From: Raphanus sativus
Lineage: Eukaryota > Streptophyta > Magnoliopsida > Brassicales > Brassicaceae
Direction: 5' to 3'
Length of the DNA stretch: 64,000 nucleotides
Assembly: GCF_000801105.2 (NCBI RefSeq)
Contig: NC_079512.1
Coordinates: forward strand, 40,131,848 to 40,195,847
Positions 26,441-40,005 of this stretch are shown piece after piece (the stretch's first letter is position 1; every line of letters begins with the position of its first letter). The notes under the pieces were generated by a model, which was given only the letters and a program-made list of their open reading frames with translations, was not told the DNA's origin and searched no databases. Made by a program: the position numbers and the translations under genes.

Positions 26441-29029
26441 CACTACAAGAAAAAGTAGATATTGTGACAATGCTTTTAGTCACAATATATAAATATTTAG
26501 TGACAAATTATCTATTGTGACGAATATGTGACGGTTTTGGAAAAGTCACAATAAAGTCGTCACAAATTCAACTCAGTCATAAAAATGTCACAATTATAGA
26601 GACCATTACAATAGTATCAGTTTTGTTACAAATTGTTACGAGATAAAGTAGTCACAAAACTGACACAAAGTGTTACGCACAATTACGTAAGTAAATACGA
26701 CACAATTTGTAACAATATTTCTGTCACATATCCGTTACATTTTGTAACTAAATAGTCACTTCAATATCTGTGGCAATTAACAAAACTCTCCAAATAAATT
26801 ATGGTTATTGCGTGGCTTTTATATGTTTTAATTCTATTTATAAAAAAATTTAGTTAAAATAAATTAAAATTAAAAGTAAATAAAAAGCTGATTCATATTA
26901 AAAGAAAATTAAATTAAAATAAAAAGAAATTAGTAATTAGAATATATTTTATTGACAACCCATACCAATCGGTTAACTGGTTACAAAAATTAAGCTGGTA
27001 GTAGATAACCAATTATGATACAAACCAAAGCAAAGCAAACTAGGGTAAACTGGTCTCCTACTGTCCTACGCCACCTCCTTTGCCTCCGTCAAACCGCAGC
27101 AGCCAAACGAGATTCGTAGCTTCTCCTTCCACCCTTTTCTACACTTTTGCTATCATCATTGGCATTGGCTGTTCATATAGTCTTGATGAAAGCCTTTAAC
27201 GCTGTAGTGGTCAGATCTACTACAAAGTAGTGGCTGTATCAACATCTGATGATCTGAATCAGAAATCTAACATAAAAAAAATCAAATAAACCAAACTGGG
27301 ATGTGAAAAAGTAAAAAATCATGTCGGAAAGAAATGAAACTCAGAGAGATACATACATCGATTAGTAAATTCCATTGGCATTACGGATCCTTGGAGTCGT
27401 TGATAGGCAGTAGGCTAAAAAGTTCGACCTTTAATGAGTGAAAAGAGCTTTGTACCTGAAACCTTAAAATCGCAGAGATTAATATAAAGAAAAGGAAGAA
27501 AATAAGAGACATAGATAGAATCAAATGGATGAAACGAATAAAAACAGAAGAATCTAGCAGGATTGTTGATTTGCTTGAGAAAGAGAGAAAATAGTAGATG
27601 GAGGCAACACCAAAAAAGAGAGATATAAGAGTTAAATAGAATTATGAGATAGAGATCGTGCGCAAAAAGGGGTTATGAGATAGAGCATCTACTCAAAACG
27701 TGAGAGACCTAAAATATTTAATGTCAAAACCAAATAATCTGGAGCCAAAACCAAAACGTTATTTATTTTTGTTTAAGTTTTGGTTTTTTTTTTTGTAATC
27801 TGTTTAAGTTTTGGTTTCTAGTTTAATTCATTGATTTGCTTGATAAAGTTAGATTAATTTTGTATACGTATACATTGGTTATATGTTGGCATAATGGTTT
27901 AATATTTAAACTTTTAAAATAAAATTTTAAAAGACTAAAACATATTTTATCATTTAGAGTTTAGGGTATAGGGTTTCATATATATGTTTAAAGTTAAGGT
28001 TTGTTATTAGGATTGTGATATTAGGATTGTGATTTAGTTTCTATGACTTAAAGTTCTGAGTTAAAGAATATAGAGTTAGGATTTAGAATTTGCAGTTTAG
28101 GGTTATTTGATTTCAAGTTTGTTTTAATGTGTAGTATTTATTAAATATTAAACTGTTAGTTATTGTTGTTATATTTTTAACAACATTATTTATTGTTGTT
28201 ATATGTGATATATTTTTTTAAATACTAATTTTATTAAGTTTTATATGTAAATGTTTTATATATTTGTATACATGAATATTGATTGTATTTTGGTTATTAT
28301 ATATGATTTTAACTTCAATGATTTAGAGTGTTGAGGGTTATCTTTATTATTTAGGGTTTGGAGTTTGGAGAGTACAATTTGAAGTTTAGATATAAAGTAA
28401 GACGTTAAAGTTCATATTAGAATTGATAATTATAATCTTGTACGAGTGTCGGATGTTAGTTTTACGCATATTGTAGGAATTGTAATTTATCATTTAAAGT
28501 GTAAGGTTTAATCTTTATGATCTAATGATTAAAGTTTGGGGTAGGTGTTTGAGATTTAAGTTATAGAATTGAGACTATAATTTGAAAAGATTAAACTTTA
28601 AGTTTGAATTTTATAAATTTATAATAGTCATGGAATATAGTAATTTTATAAAAAAAAGATAGAATATAGTAATTATGTCACAATTATGACTAAATTAAAA
28701 GTTATCAACACCGTAACAAATTGAGACGATATTATTACAAACTTTGGTCACCATAGGTGACATTGTATAAGCCACGAAGTCGTGTCTAGTAGGGACGATA
28801 TCTAGTCTCGATTTCGTAACAATACTTGTGACTAACCACTTCGTCACATTTTTGTAACTTTTGGCAACGATTTTTCGTTACTTTTACATGTGTCACAATA
28901 TTGTGACAAAATATTCACGATTTTGGGACCAAAAAAATTAGTCACTGGCCCGTATGTAAATAGTCATAACACTGTGACGAAACTTTTTGTCATAATATTT
29001 AGTCACAATGTTCACATTTTTTTGTAGTG
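26441..29029. mobile_element. Non-autonomous CACTA (En/Spm-type) transposon in the spacer
   Basis: Begins CACTACAAGAAAAAG and ends CTTTTTTTGTAGTG-like (TTTTTTTTGTAGTG at 29016-29029), the standard CACTA inverted terminus. The 3-bp flank TAT occurs on both sides (26438-26440, 29030-29032). The first and last 300 bases are crowded with TGTGAC/GTCACA motifs in both orientations, as expected of subterminal transposase-binding sites. The 2.6-kb interior (27000-27650 is less AT-rich) has no transposase frame, so it depends on a partner element. Confidence 0.92.
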
Positions 29030-29596
29030 TATATTGAATATAGATTGCTTAGACGGTGGAAGACTATTATTGCAATTAGAGTCGGTTAGGACAATAATCA
29101 GCCTTCGATTAGCCCCACCTCTAAGGCTCTAACTCTAACAAATTATAGATCAAAGTCAAAGTCAAATTTAAGAGGAGAAAGGAGACGACTAACGTGACAA
29201 AGATCATAGGAAGACCCGAAGAGAGAAGAATACGATTCTTCATAAAAAAATCCTTTTAAGGTAGTCTTAGCTTTCTAGGCTTTCGGAGAGATCATAGTTT
29301 CTTACATTTTACCGAGGGTTAACTTGGTTGTCTTGTCACCTAATCCAGTGGGTTGAAATAGCTTGATTATAGAAATAGTAGCATACATAAACAAAAAATA
29401 GTTACAATATATAGAGATGCAGGTATAAATTAGGATACATACAAATAAAACGAGACATATTTTCGTATTTGAAAACGACATATTAAATATTTTTATGAAG
29501 GAAAATTTCCCAAAGATCGACATGTGAACATGTGGCTTGTACGGATAAAAATAAAGATATTTTGAGCAAAATGAAAGAAAAAAACAGCGAAGGACC
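29030..29596. other. Unique spacer DNA before the right arm
   Basis: About 565 bases continuous with the right arm but not found in the left contig. No gene recognised; a frame on the minus strand (29302-29523) is AT-rich without features. Confidence 0.6.
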
Positions 29597-29599
29597 TAA

Positions 29600-32148
29600 C
29601 ATTTATTGATACACATTTAGATAATTCACAAGGGCACTAGACACAAAGGGACAACTCTACTTAGAATACAGTTTGGCACTACCCCTAGACCTAATTTTTT
29701 CGTGTTCTTGTAATAATTTATATGCAGTTTTCCAAATTGAGTTATGTTATAATTGTTTTAAATTTTACAATGTTAGGTTTTAGATATTTAAATTTTAGTG
29801 ATAAGTGTGGTATCATGCATGTGTTTTCTTTTTGAATCTATTAGGTGGCCATGCTTGTGCATCTGCTTATTCACACCCCACTTTCTCTATTCACATTCCA
29901 TGAAATATTAAAACCTTTATATAATAAATGAAAGTTTCCTTTTTGCCTAACATTTTTTATATCTCCTTTTGATCTAATTTTGCATAAATACATAGTATGG
30001 CGAGTGGAAGGCATATTACGATGGATTTTATCTGCGAAATCGTGATGTATCTAATCATGTGTTATTCACGGTGATTAGTTCCTCTCGTTCGTTATTATAA
30101 TTTTCTTAGCTCATAATCGAAGCCGCATGTGCTAACAACATAAAGAGTAAGTGACAACTAAAAGATCTTGAGATTGTACGTCGCAATCCGTTAATGCATC
30201 ATAATATATATCATAATATGGATACCATCCAACTCTATTGTCAAATCTCTGATTTTCTTTAGTTATCAATTATATAGCTTCATATTACAATAAACTGTGA
30301 TTTGCTTTTAGAGGGAGTTTTTTTCGTTAAATCAAATACCCATGCGTGGTGCGTGTACACTCTGCTATCGCTGGACGTTCGGAGACCCGTTAGTGTTTGG
30401 ATCGGATTTTTTTGTTCTATTTTATAACATTTCCTAAGTTTTATTTTAGTAAATTTATATTACGGATTTTATGTCCAATCCTACACTCTACTATGGAAAA
30501 TTTTATCTACTTAAAGTTCAGTTATTTAGTCGAAAATAAAAGAAGACTAGTAATCAATCATTCAAAAGTAGAATGCGATAGTGCTCTGAAGTAGATATAA
30601 AGCTCCATGACAGTGAGATTTATCGGTGTAGGATATAAGAGTAGTTGGCAGAATATTAATAAAGATTATGTTAGAAAAAATAAAATAAATCTTTGCAGAG
30701 ATTCTTTGGAACGCATATTTTGATTTAAGAAACGATATATATATATATAAAAGTCTTTTCTCAAAAAAAAAAGACGATATATATAACAAATGAATAAAGC
30801 TTGAACCGTACAATCACGGAAATAATAGTAAGTATTAAGATTGTAATGTAAGTAGGATGGATATAATATAACACTCCAATTAAGAATAAGCATATCATCA
30901 CTTTTCACTTTTAATTAAAAAAATGTAACAATATCTTTCTATCTTTGCGTTTATATTGGCGAATCTTATAAAGCTCATTAGAATGACTAATAAGGACTTT
31001 TATTTCCCTTTTTGCTGTTAAACGGTTTTAAAAGAAATTGGCTGAAAGTGAAAAGTGAAATCTGAAAGAAACCAAGATCAAACTCGTGCAAGTATAAAAC
31101 TTTGCAATCAAATTCTTGTAAGTAAAAAAATCAAAAATTAAAATGATTTTAAAGGTGCCGGCTAAAAATGAAAAGTAAAATCTGAAAAAAACGACCGAGA
31201 GTTTATGGTCAAATGGTAACGAGAAAGACTTGGAATGTCATTACATTTCAGGTTTGATATACCTGTAATACAAAACTAAATCACAATTTTTGATCATTTT
31301 AGATGGATATGGACTATTACTTTTCAGCCCATTTGAATATTTAGGAAAAAGTCAATCCATAGATTGTATTTTCCACTCGGAAATTAATATGTATCTTTAA
31401 TAAATTCTGGTTTAATCTTTTAAGTTAAAAAAAAAATCTGAAAACAAGATCAAACTCGTGCAAGTATAAAACTTTACAATCAGATTCTTGTTTATGTATC
31501 TTGACTATTAAAAGTTATATGTAAATACTAACTTGTAACTACCATTTCGCAAAAAAAAAAACTTGTAGTTGCCATAAAAAAACGTGTAATGTAAAAGTTA
31601 TCTTGTTTATGTATCTTGTTGATCTTATTTTCTTTTGCAAGTTGGAGAAATGATCCCAAAAAACAAAGCGAAAAAGAGATAACGTTTATCAAAGTGGTAT
31701 AAATGTTCATAGAGATTTATTGGCACTAAAATTAAGAATAGTGGAATATGGAGCATACTGAAAAAAGAAGTTTGCTGGTTAGTTCAGTCAAAAAAAAAGT
31801 TTGCTGGTTAGTTTTTACAAAATAAACGTCTGCGTAGTCATTTGCAACTCAAGAATAAAAAATAAAAAGCTTATATGTACTTTTATTTTACTTCTACAAA
31901 TCATTTTTTCTCATTGCTCTTTATTAAAATTTCTTACAGTCAAAAAATTTGTTGATAAAAAAAAAATTGTTGCTATTTAGGGTAACAAATTTGAAAAAAT
32001 CGTGGGAAAAAGGAAAATCTCAACATGTGAAATGACATTGATTTAGAAATTAAAAAATATATTGTAGCCAATAGACCTTATTGGGCTTTGACGCCCACAG
32101 TGAATCCACACAATGGAAGAAGTACACAAATTGAAAAAGCTGGCCCTA
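29600..32148. other. Intergenic DNA downstream of VEL1, right arm (inner part)
   Basis: Mirror of left-arm 23760-26098. Near 32040-32090 the right arm has about 50 bases (CATTGATTTAGAAATT onward) that the left lacks. No gene seen. Confidence 0.65.
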
Positions 32149-32157
32149 TTTTATCAA

Positions 32158-33857
32158 GAGTTGATTACCGTATAAGACACATTGTGTCTTTGGCTAACAC
32201 AAAAAAGCACATTCTGCTTGGTAGATTCTTTGTTTTGTTTTCTAGTAGTTGTTTTGACACTTCTGATCTTGATGAGGATTCTTATTATTGTTATTATCAA
32301 TTTACCCTCTATTTCTTTATTTGATTATATTCTGAATATGAAAATATATAAATAAATAAATTTGATGTAATGAACTGTAGTTTTTATCTTCTACATTTTA
32401 ACATCCATTTACGTGTATTTTACCAATTTGAATATTAAAAACATATCCACACATAGAAAACAACCTTGTAAATTATGTACTTATGGACAACTAAAATATG
32501 GATATAGAAAAATATGAACATAACATGTGGACAAGTAAAATGTGGACATATATGGTATGGATAGAGAACCAACCAATGAAGGAAGAAGAAAAAAGAAAAT
32601 AGCACCAGAAAACTGAGTTACTTCCTAGCCATAAACCAAACTTCTTTGAGCTCATGTGTGAGTGAACCTAACAGAGAAGCATGATTAGCCACCAAATCCT
32701 TCAAAGCTAGAACAAAAACAAACTCTTACAAGAAGTATAAACAATGTTTTTAATTCTACAAGAGGTTTCATGTACAAAGTTTTTGTGGATGAAGAACTTT
32801 CAGCATAATGTGGACGAGGTCTTGTGGACAAAGTCTTGTAGACACAACAAAAGGATATTAATTAGAATCATGTCCACAAAGACAATCAGTAGAGAGAAGT
32901 AGTATGACATATACCTTATTCTCACTTGAGAAGGTGATGAAGTGAGTGTCTACAAAACTCGGTAATTAAGGAGGAATCATATTAGCGTTGTGAGAGTAAA
33001 ACTGATCCAAAACAAAACAATTTAATATCACAAGGAAACATAAAAGAAAATTTGGCAAATTAATTTTGTTAAGCTTACACTTTTCTGGAAATTTCAGTGA
33101 GGTCCTAATTTGGATTCAGAACCTCATCCTTGTTACTGAAGAAGACAAACAAAGCAACATTAAAGAAAATACAGATATTAAAGTTATCAACTTTGGGAGG
33201 AAGAAAATAGTTTTTACTAACAACAAGCGAAGCAACCATAGTTATGGATCAAATTGTCAAGCAAAAGAGCCAAACCCAAGTCACCAAACAAAAGGATCGA
33301 TTTGTAGAGAAAACATAAACATGATTCCCTAATTCTATCAAACTCCAGAATGCTAAAGACATATGACTAAAATCAAATCAATCCAACAAAGGAAGAAAGT
33401 GAAAAATTGAATCTTGGAGGTTTGGGATAGAATTGACTAACTGGTGAGACGATGACAAGGATCATAACGGCGGCCATAGAATCGTTTTGATGATGGGTTC
33501 TGTCAATTGATGATTTTCTGGAATCCATTGAGAGGATTTGCACGAGATCCATAATCAGAAGGTGTCTCTTTAGTTACATGTTTAGATGAAAAGCTTTGAC
33601 CAACAGAGCTCGTCAATTGGAGATTACTTGAAAACTAGGGTTCTTAATCTTCAATCTCTAAAGAGATAAGATTTTGAGATTTGGTAAAATCAAAAGATGA
33701 GTTGGAACACGTTTGATCTCCTTTGCTGAGATTTTTTATTCCCTTTAGTTAAGAAGGAATATGAAAGTCTTTCACCTCAAAAAAAATGTGTTACAAGCCT
33801 ATTGTATCTTTAGAAGTAATATGAAAGTGATAAAGTGTCTTACCATGTAATTTTTTC
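32158..33857. mobile_element. Mutator-like (MULE) non-autonomous element, right arm only
   Basis: The 9-base sequence TTTTATCAA occurs at 32149-32157 and 33858-33866, and only once in the left arm (as TTGATAAAA, 23734-23742). The termini form imperfect inverted repeats: GAGTTGATTACCGTATAAGA at one end and, reversed, GAAAAAATTACATGGTAAGA at the other, both followed by CAC. The 1.7-kb interior shows repeated TGTGGACA-type motifs (32440-32880) and no transposase. Frames at 32088-32324 and 33066-33332 are not convincing genes. Confidence 0.87.
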
Positions 33858-33866
33858 TTTTATCAA

Positions 33867-34148
33867 CTAAATGATGGCAAGCTTACACTTCGCCGGGAGA
33901 TAAGTGAGATTATCATTTTCTTGACCTACTTGTATAAGAAAAAGATCACATAATCCATAGGTATAACAAAACAATGGTTCAGCCTATGCTATATATAATT
34001 GGATTATAAACTCCACAAAAATAATAATCCTGACAAGAAAAAACAAAAAACAAATAGATACCAATAGTAATTTTCTTGCATGGAAATGTTCCAACAATGA
34101 TAAATAAAGTTTTTGACTTTTAATAAAAACCGATTAAACCCCAAATAT
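33867..34148. other. 3' flank of VEL1, right copy
   Basis: Matches left-arm 23452-23733 and presumably holds the 3' untranslated region of the minus-strand VEL1. Confidence 0.6.
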
Positions 34149-36884
34149 CTAATGCCACAACTTCATGCAGAAACCAGACTGAACAACCGCAGACGCACCA
34201 TCACCAACCGCAGCACGCTTACTAGAAACGCGGTCGCTGAAACTATGAACAAGCTGCTCAGCTAAAGCCACAGGATCATCAGTAAAAGTATCTATGAATA
34301 TCTTCACAACTCTAATCTCTTGTGGCGTCGCTCTCAAGCCATACCAAGTCAGAAACTTCTGTCTGAACTCTTTCTCAATGTGTCCTGAACACTCGAGCTG
34401 TCTCATGATCTTCACACAATGCTCAAGTCCACTCTCTGATCCACCGTTTACCGAATGATGATCCCCGTTATTAATACCGTTTTCTTTAACGGACTTCCCG
34501 TTTCTAGCTTGACGGTTCTTGGTTTGGTCTGACCTGAAGGGAGTAATGGGTAAGAGATTCGTCGTAGTCGCCGGGATTAGAGTTTCTCTGTTCTTGTCTG
34601 GAACAGCTTCCTCATCTAACAACACAACGTTCTTCTCAGTCTGCACAGTGTCTGTTGTCATTTTAGCAGCATTTTCCTCAGTAGAAGGAGAATCTTTTGT
34701 CTGGTTCTGAGGAACAATGTAACCGTTGTTGGACTCAGCTTCAACAGAAGAAGGGTTAGAAGACAAGGTGCTGCAGTTTGTGAGAGGGCTTTCGCTTCTT
34801 TCTTCTTCTACTTCTTCTTCAGGGCTACGAGTCAAGACACTGATCTCATCGACTCCAAGCTCTCGTGTTCCGCTATAGGACACAACTTTGAAGCAGTACT
34901 CAGAAGCTGGAGCTAATCCAGAGACAACAAACCTGGCGTTTGGAGTGAACAATGTGCAGGTTGACTTCTCCTGGTACTCTTTCTCTGTCACCTTACGATG
35001 CCAAATACTGTAATGAACGATGTTTGATGGCGAGGCAACTTCGTTGGATGCTAGAATCACCGTGAGTGAATTCGCGTTAACATCCTCGAATCTGATCTTG
35101 GCTGAGCTGCGTGGTGAAGGCAATGCAGCAGCAGCTTCAGGAGGTGTCTGAAGAGATTCAAGAGCAGAAGAGCAGAGTTTCTGCACATCAGGTCCTGATT
35201 GTAGTCTGTTCACAATCCCTCTACCCATTTTCATAGGGAGACCAGTGATAGGACCAATATCATCTTCAAGACTCTTCACAGCTTCATCAACAACCTCACA
35301 AAGATTCTGGTACTTACTCGAGGAGCCCTTTATAAGCTTCTGGACTAATAAGAGACGGTAGCACAGCACATCCACCCTTCTGGTTTCTTTAGCAATAGTC
35401 AGCTGCTTCTTCCAACACTCGAGCAAACTGTTTGGTTTACCGCAGGAGACGCAGTAGAAGCAGCAGCAATCACCACCTCCACTTGCGAGACCAGACTTCT
35501 CACTCTTGAAAGCGCATTCAAGATGACAAGAGAACCCGCAAGAGTCACCTTCTTCAAATGGAGGGTCTGAGCTGCATGTTAACCAGAGACTAGGATCTTT
35601 GTTATCATCATACTTACGGCAAATGCAACAAGAACACCTTCTGCAAAACGAGTCTTCCTGTCTCAGTACGGCCCGGCAAGCCAAGTTGTTGCAGTAGATA
35701 GTAGTGTTCTCCTCACCTTTTGTATTAACTGAGTTGCAGCTCCCTGAGGCATTGTTGTTGCTCGTTGGAGGAGCCACGTAGCGAGTAGGATCATCGACTT
35801 TCCTTTGTCTCTTTGAGTTTCTCTCAACAGGCGAACATTCAGAATCTCCTTTCTTCTTCGTTTTCTTCTTCTTCTTCTTCTCATCATACTCTCCAGAGTT
35901 TTTCTCGGATACAATTTTCAAAAGAGCTTCGATGATCTTGACTTTGGTCAGGCCCGTGTACTTTCTCTCTTTCCCCATTTCAGCGCATAGGATCTGTAGA
36001 ATCTCTTGGCGGCTCCATGCCTGAAGCACTTCAGTAGCTAGGTGTGATTGCTGCTTGGAGAGTTCATAAACAAGCTGTCTCTTCTCATCAACACTCATTT
36101 CGCTGCATTTTGATGAGTCACCTGCAGCTCCTGTTTATATATATATAGAAGAAAACAGAGTCAAAATTCAAAACTTTTTTTGAGTTAAAAGTGAAAGCAA
36201 TGGAGAACAATGTCATAACCAGAAACACAAAGACTAATACAAGAACCTGCCTTAGAAACTTGTGTCTTGTTCTTACACAAATGATGACAATTCACGTAAA
36301 ACAAAGTTCAACAGTGTTGAGGTTGGAACAAGGAGTCAAAGAGGGAATCAAAACAGCATGCTAAAGCGAGAGATCATCTTCTTTAGAATGAAGTTGAAAA
36401 AAAAGTGGACCAAAAAGAATCAAAAGCATGGGGTTCTCTGTTAGGTAAGAATGAGAACCCAACAAGTTTAACAGTAGTGACATCTCATCGGAATCTTATT
36501 CCCTTTCAGGTCTTTTTTGACGCACGATTAAATTATGTAACAAAACTCAATAGTATATTATATCAAAACCAATATAAATGGGAAAAGAAAACAAATAATA
36601 TGGAGGTGGAACCAATCAAAAGACCCATTATCAGAATCACCAATGAGAAATTTGATAGAAAAAATGCTATTAAGAAGCCAGTAGTAAGGTAAGATCAAGT
36701 AGCAAATCAGTGAATAGCTAACCACAGTAAAGTGTCTCACTTTTGAAGTAAAAAAAGAGTACAAAATTGAGCTTACATAGGGAATAACAAAAATACACGA
36801 ATAACGATACATATTGAACAACGAAAGAAAGAACCCAGAATGTAAAAAAAAGTTGAAAGTACCATCGAGAGAAGAAGAATCCAT
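34149..36884 (-). CDS. VEL1: VIN3-like PHD-finger protein VEL1/VIL2, right copy
   Basis: Second intact copy, with the PHD-type zinc region, fibronectin III and VID domains in the same order as the left copy. The coding sequence is the complement of 36863-36884 (22-base first exon) joined to 34149-36130, giving 667 residues. The main differences from the left copy are a longer, interrupted lysine run encoded by AAG repeats (KKKKKKTKKK against an unbroken run), five extra residues APPTS after RYV, an extra Glu in PPFEEGDS, EVEEER in place of EEEEER after the fibronectin domain, and scattered substitutions mainly in the linker between fibronectin and VID domains. All zinc-binding Cys/His and the VID core are kept, so both copies should act. 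Divergence of a few percent in protein fits allelic or homoeologous copies. Confidence 0.95.
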
Positions 36885-37338
36885 AGAGAGAAGAAGAACG
36901 TTAACAGAGAAGTTTAGTCAAACCCACATTACCACCATAACAACCTGCCAACAACAAAACAAAAAAAACCTGCGATGTGAAGAAGAAGAAGACGACAAAA
37001 AAGTATTAAAGTAAAACAAAAAAAAACTAGTGGAGGGTACGAAATAAAACAGAGAGAAAGAGGATTAGACAGAGATCGGCGAGAAAAAAAGAGAAAAGGA
37101 GAAGACTTTACGCGCAATAAGGAAAGTTTTTGGTTCGTCGAGCAAACAAGAGATAACCGGAACCCGGTTTGTTCCTCTCTCCCGGCGAACTGAGAAGAGA
37201 GACAGCGAGAGGGAGAGAGCTGATGTGTGTGAGAGAAAGCCAAAGAGAGCTCTTTTAAGAGAAGAGAAGATGTGAAGAGGAGAGAGAGAGATACAAAGCA
37301 TAGAGAGCTGAGGAGATGCAGTTTACGGGTGGGCCCCA
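36885..37338 (-). promoter_or_regulatory. Pyrimidine-rich leader of VEL1, right copy
   Basis: Purine-rich on the plus strand (GAGA tracts 37055-37310), so CT-rich in the transcript. It mirrors 20226-20691, including the short sequence TTTACGCGCAATAAGG. Confidence 0.5.
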
Positions 37339-38181
37339 AATAGAGTAAAAAAAAGTTTAATTTATACTTAACCTCTTTATTTTATTTTATTTTAACACAA
37401 CTTAACCTCTTTATATGATTCACGTTATTTCGGTTTGGAGTTACGTTTTTACTACTTTTTACTTCTTTTACTATTGGTACGGTACGTAAAGAGTGTTTAT
37501 TTACTATATGTAATTTAGTATAACATAAATCTTTTACACCATGATAAGATGATAGCTATTAACTTTCCTTGTCCATTTCTTTAACAAAAAAAAAGAAAAA
37601 AGAAAAAGATGAGATAACCGTAATAAAGCTAGTATAACATCAAACATAAACCATATATAGTAAATTTCAAAGTGTTAAAGTATTAAAAGATAAGTTATAC
37701 GTTCAAACTGTTAGTTAAAATATTGACTTAGTAGGCTTACTCCAAACTGTGGACCATATATCTGATAACAAAACGACATAATTCTAACGCTTGGAAATAT
37801 GATCGACACATCACACATGTTGCTATTTACATTATCATCGACTAATTTTTAGAACATGATAACCTTTTACCAATACAGGGGATGGCAGTTTTCAGATATA
37901 ATATGATTTTTTTTTTTTGAGCAACTGATAATAGATTAATGAGAAAGGAAAAACTCAGAGTTGGGCTGAGCCCAAAACTGACAGTTTGTTACATAGAGAG
38001 TTTTTGGCCCAAAAGTCTGCTGGCCCATTCAAAACTCTTGAAATGAAAGAAGCGTGAAAAGAGGAAAAGGAAGAGACATATATATATATATATATATATA
38101 GGGTTTTCTGTATCAATATTTGAAAAGGTAATATTATAATATAACAACATTAATTATAAGGATTTTTTAAATATATATTAA
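37339..38181. other. Intergenic DNA upstream of VEL1, right arm
   Basis: Mirror of the left arm apart from the short insertion at 37907-38077 and an expanded TA microsatellite at about 38080-38100. No gene seen. Confidence 0.6.
37907..38077 (-). mobile_element. Short retroposon tail, right arm only
   Basis: About 170 bases starting with a T run (37907-37918), the polyA tail of a minus-strand retroposon. The left arm has only AAAGGGGGAAA at this point. The size suggests a heavily 5'-truncated LINE end or a SINE. The family is not recognised. Confidence 0.55.
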
Positions 38182-40005
38182 CTAGGTGATACTTCCGTGC
38201 TCATGCACGATATAAATATTTATAAAGTAAATAATTTTAATAATGAGCACAGATATAAATATTTATAAATTAAATAATTTTAATAATTTATTAATATTTA
38301 ATTTCAATTATTTTATAATTTATATAAATAATATTAATTTATTTAAGTTAAACATGTGATTTTGGATATGTGATATATGATTAGTTCGATTATCACTTTA
38401 GTATATTAGATATCATCAAATTCTTCGAATTCGATCAACCACGGTATTTTTATTCTAAATAAATTAAACTTTTTAATAATTTGTGATTTTCATTTAAATT
38501 GTTTTTTCTCTTAGATATGTAAATATATTTTAGTAATAATATTATATACATTGTTTTAAAATTATATTAAAAAACTTTAAGTGTTGATCGATTCAGAATA
38601 CATAATAAATATAATAATAATATTTTGAAATCTCATGTATGTATGTATGTTTTACAAAAGAAATAAATTGTAATATTTTTATTTATTAATATGGTTTGAA
38701 GCATCCCGTAATTTATATGTAAAACATAAATACACATTACGATAAAATAATATGTTCTTTATTTTACCTTTGATTTTAGATATAAATAAAATTGATTAGT
38801 CTAGTTACTCATTTTGTGGATAGGATGACATATATTCCTTTGTATTAAAGTATAACTATTTTAATTATTATTAAGCCAAATCAGATTGATTTTTATTTAT
38901 CGTATCAGTTCAGTTTTTCATCTTAAATATGTAAATATAGTTTTGTAATATTTATAATAATTTATTGTTTGTTGATTGTCTAAGAATATTTTAAAAATGA
39001 ATCAATGATCAGTAGAAAGTTGCCTAAAAAAAGAAAGTAATAAAATTTTGTAAGTTTATAAACGCATATCGATATTTATAATAATTAAAATATTTAGTAA
39101 GATCTAAGTAATAATATACCTTAGATTTATAAAAGTAAACTGAAAATTATTTTAAATAATCTTAAGTATAGTAATTCAGATTTTCTTATATGCTTTAATT
39201 ATAGGTATATTGGATTGTACTAACATAAAGGGAAACAATAATAACAAAACTAAATATTAAATAAAATATATATTTTTAATTGTGGAAAAATATAATATGT
39301 TTAGTTCATTAAAATATCTATAATTATGTTATTTAAAAATATTTTTTAAAATATGCTTGTGGTAAAATTAGTTTTCATAAAATTATCATTTAACGTTTTA
39401 AAACTAAATACAATTTTTTATTTTTTTTCTTGAGAAATTATTTTATATAAGTAAAATATTTTTATAGAAACTTTTAGTTTGTTTTAATTATAAAATATTA
39501 TTAGTCAACAAATATTATAATAATGAATAAACCACTTCAATAATACTAATTATAAAATATTATTATTCAACTAAAGGTATCTTGGTTTATATAATCAATT
39601 TGTTTCTGTAATTATCTGAGAAAATACATAGATATAAGGAAAATATTTATATACTTTGAAAATATATTTGTATTGCTTAAGGTTATGTTTTAAAGGAAAA
39701 ATCCATTTTTCTTAATATCAAAACTATTTTTGTTAACTCTCCTTTTTTATGAAATCATATTATATATAGATATACTCTTTTATTGTAAATTCGTTTTTTT
39801 ATTTATAAATGTATTTAGTTATATGTTAACTAAAAAAGAAAACTTCTAATTAACAGAAATTATTTTTAAAAAGGAAATCAATTTTAATATAGTAATTATA
39901 TGTATTATTTTCAATTTATTAATGGTGTCATCGTAATCAACCAGCGTAATAGTTAACGTGAATGCGACACGTAAGAAACTGACTTCTCAAATAATATTAT
40001 AGAGA
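38182..40005 (-). mobile_element. Non-autonomous Helitron, right arm only
   Basis: On the minus strand it begins TCTCTATAATATTATTTGAG and ends with hairpin CGTGC-ATGA-GCACG (38196-38209) and terminal CTAG (38182-38185). The flanks are A (38181) and T (40006). The left arm at about 19548-19560 reads TATATTAATATTATATAGC when reversed, which is exactly the two flanks joined with no duplication. This gives a complete demonstration of A|T Helitron insertion. The 1824-base body is strongly AT-rich and has no helicase gene. Confidence 0.93.
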
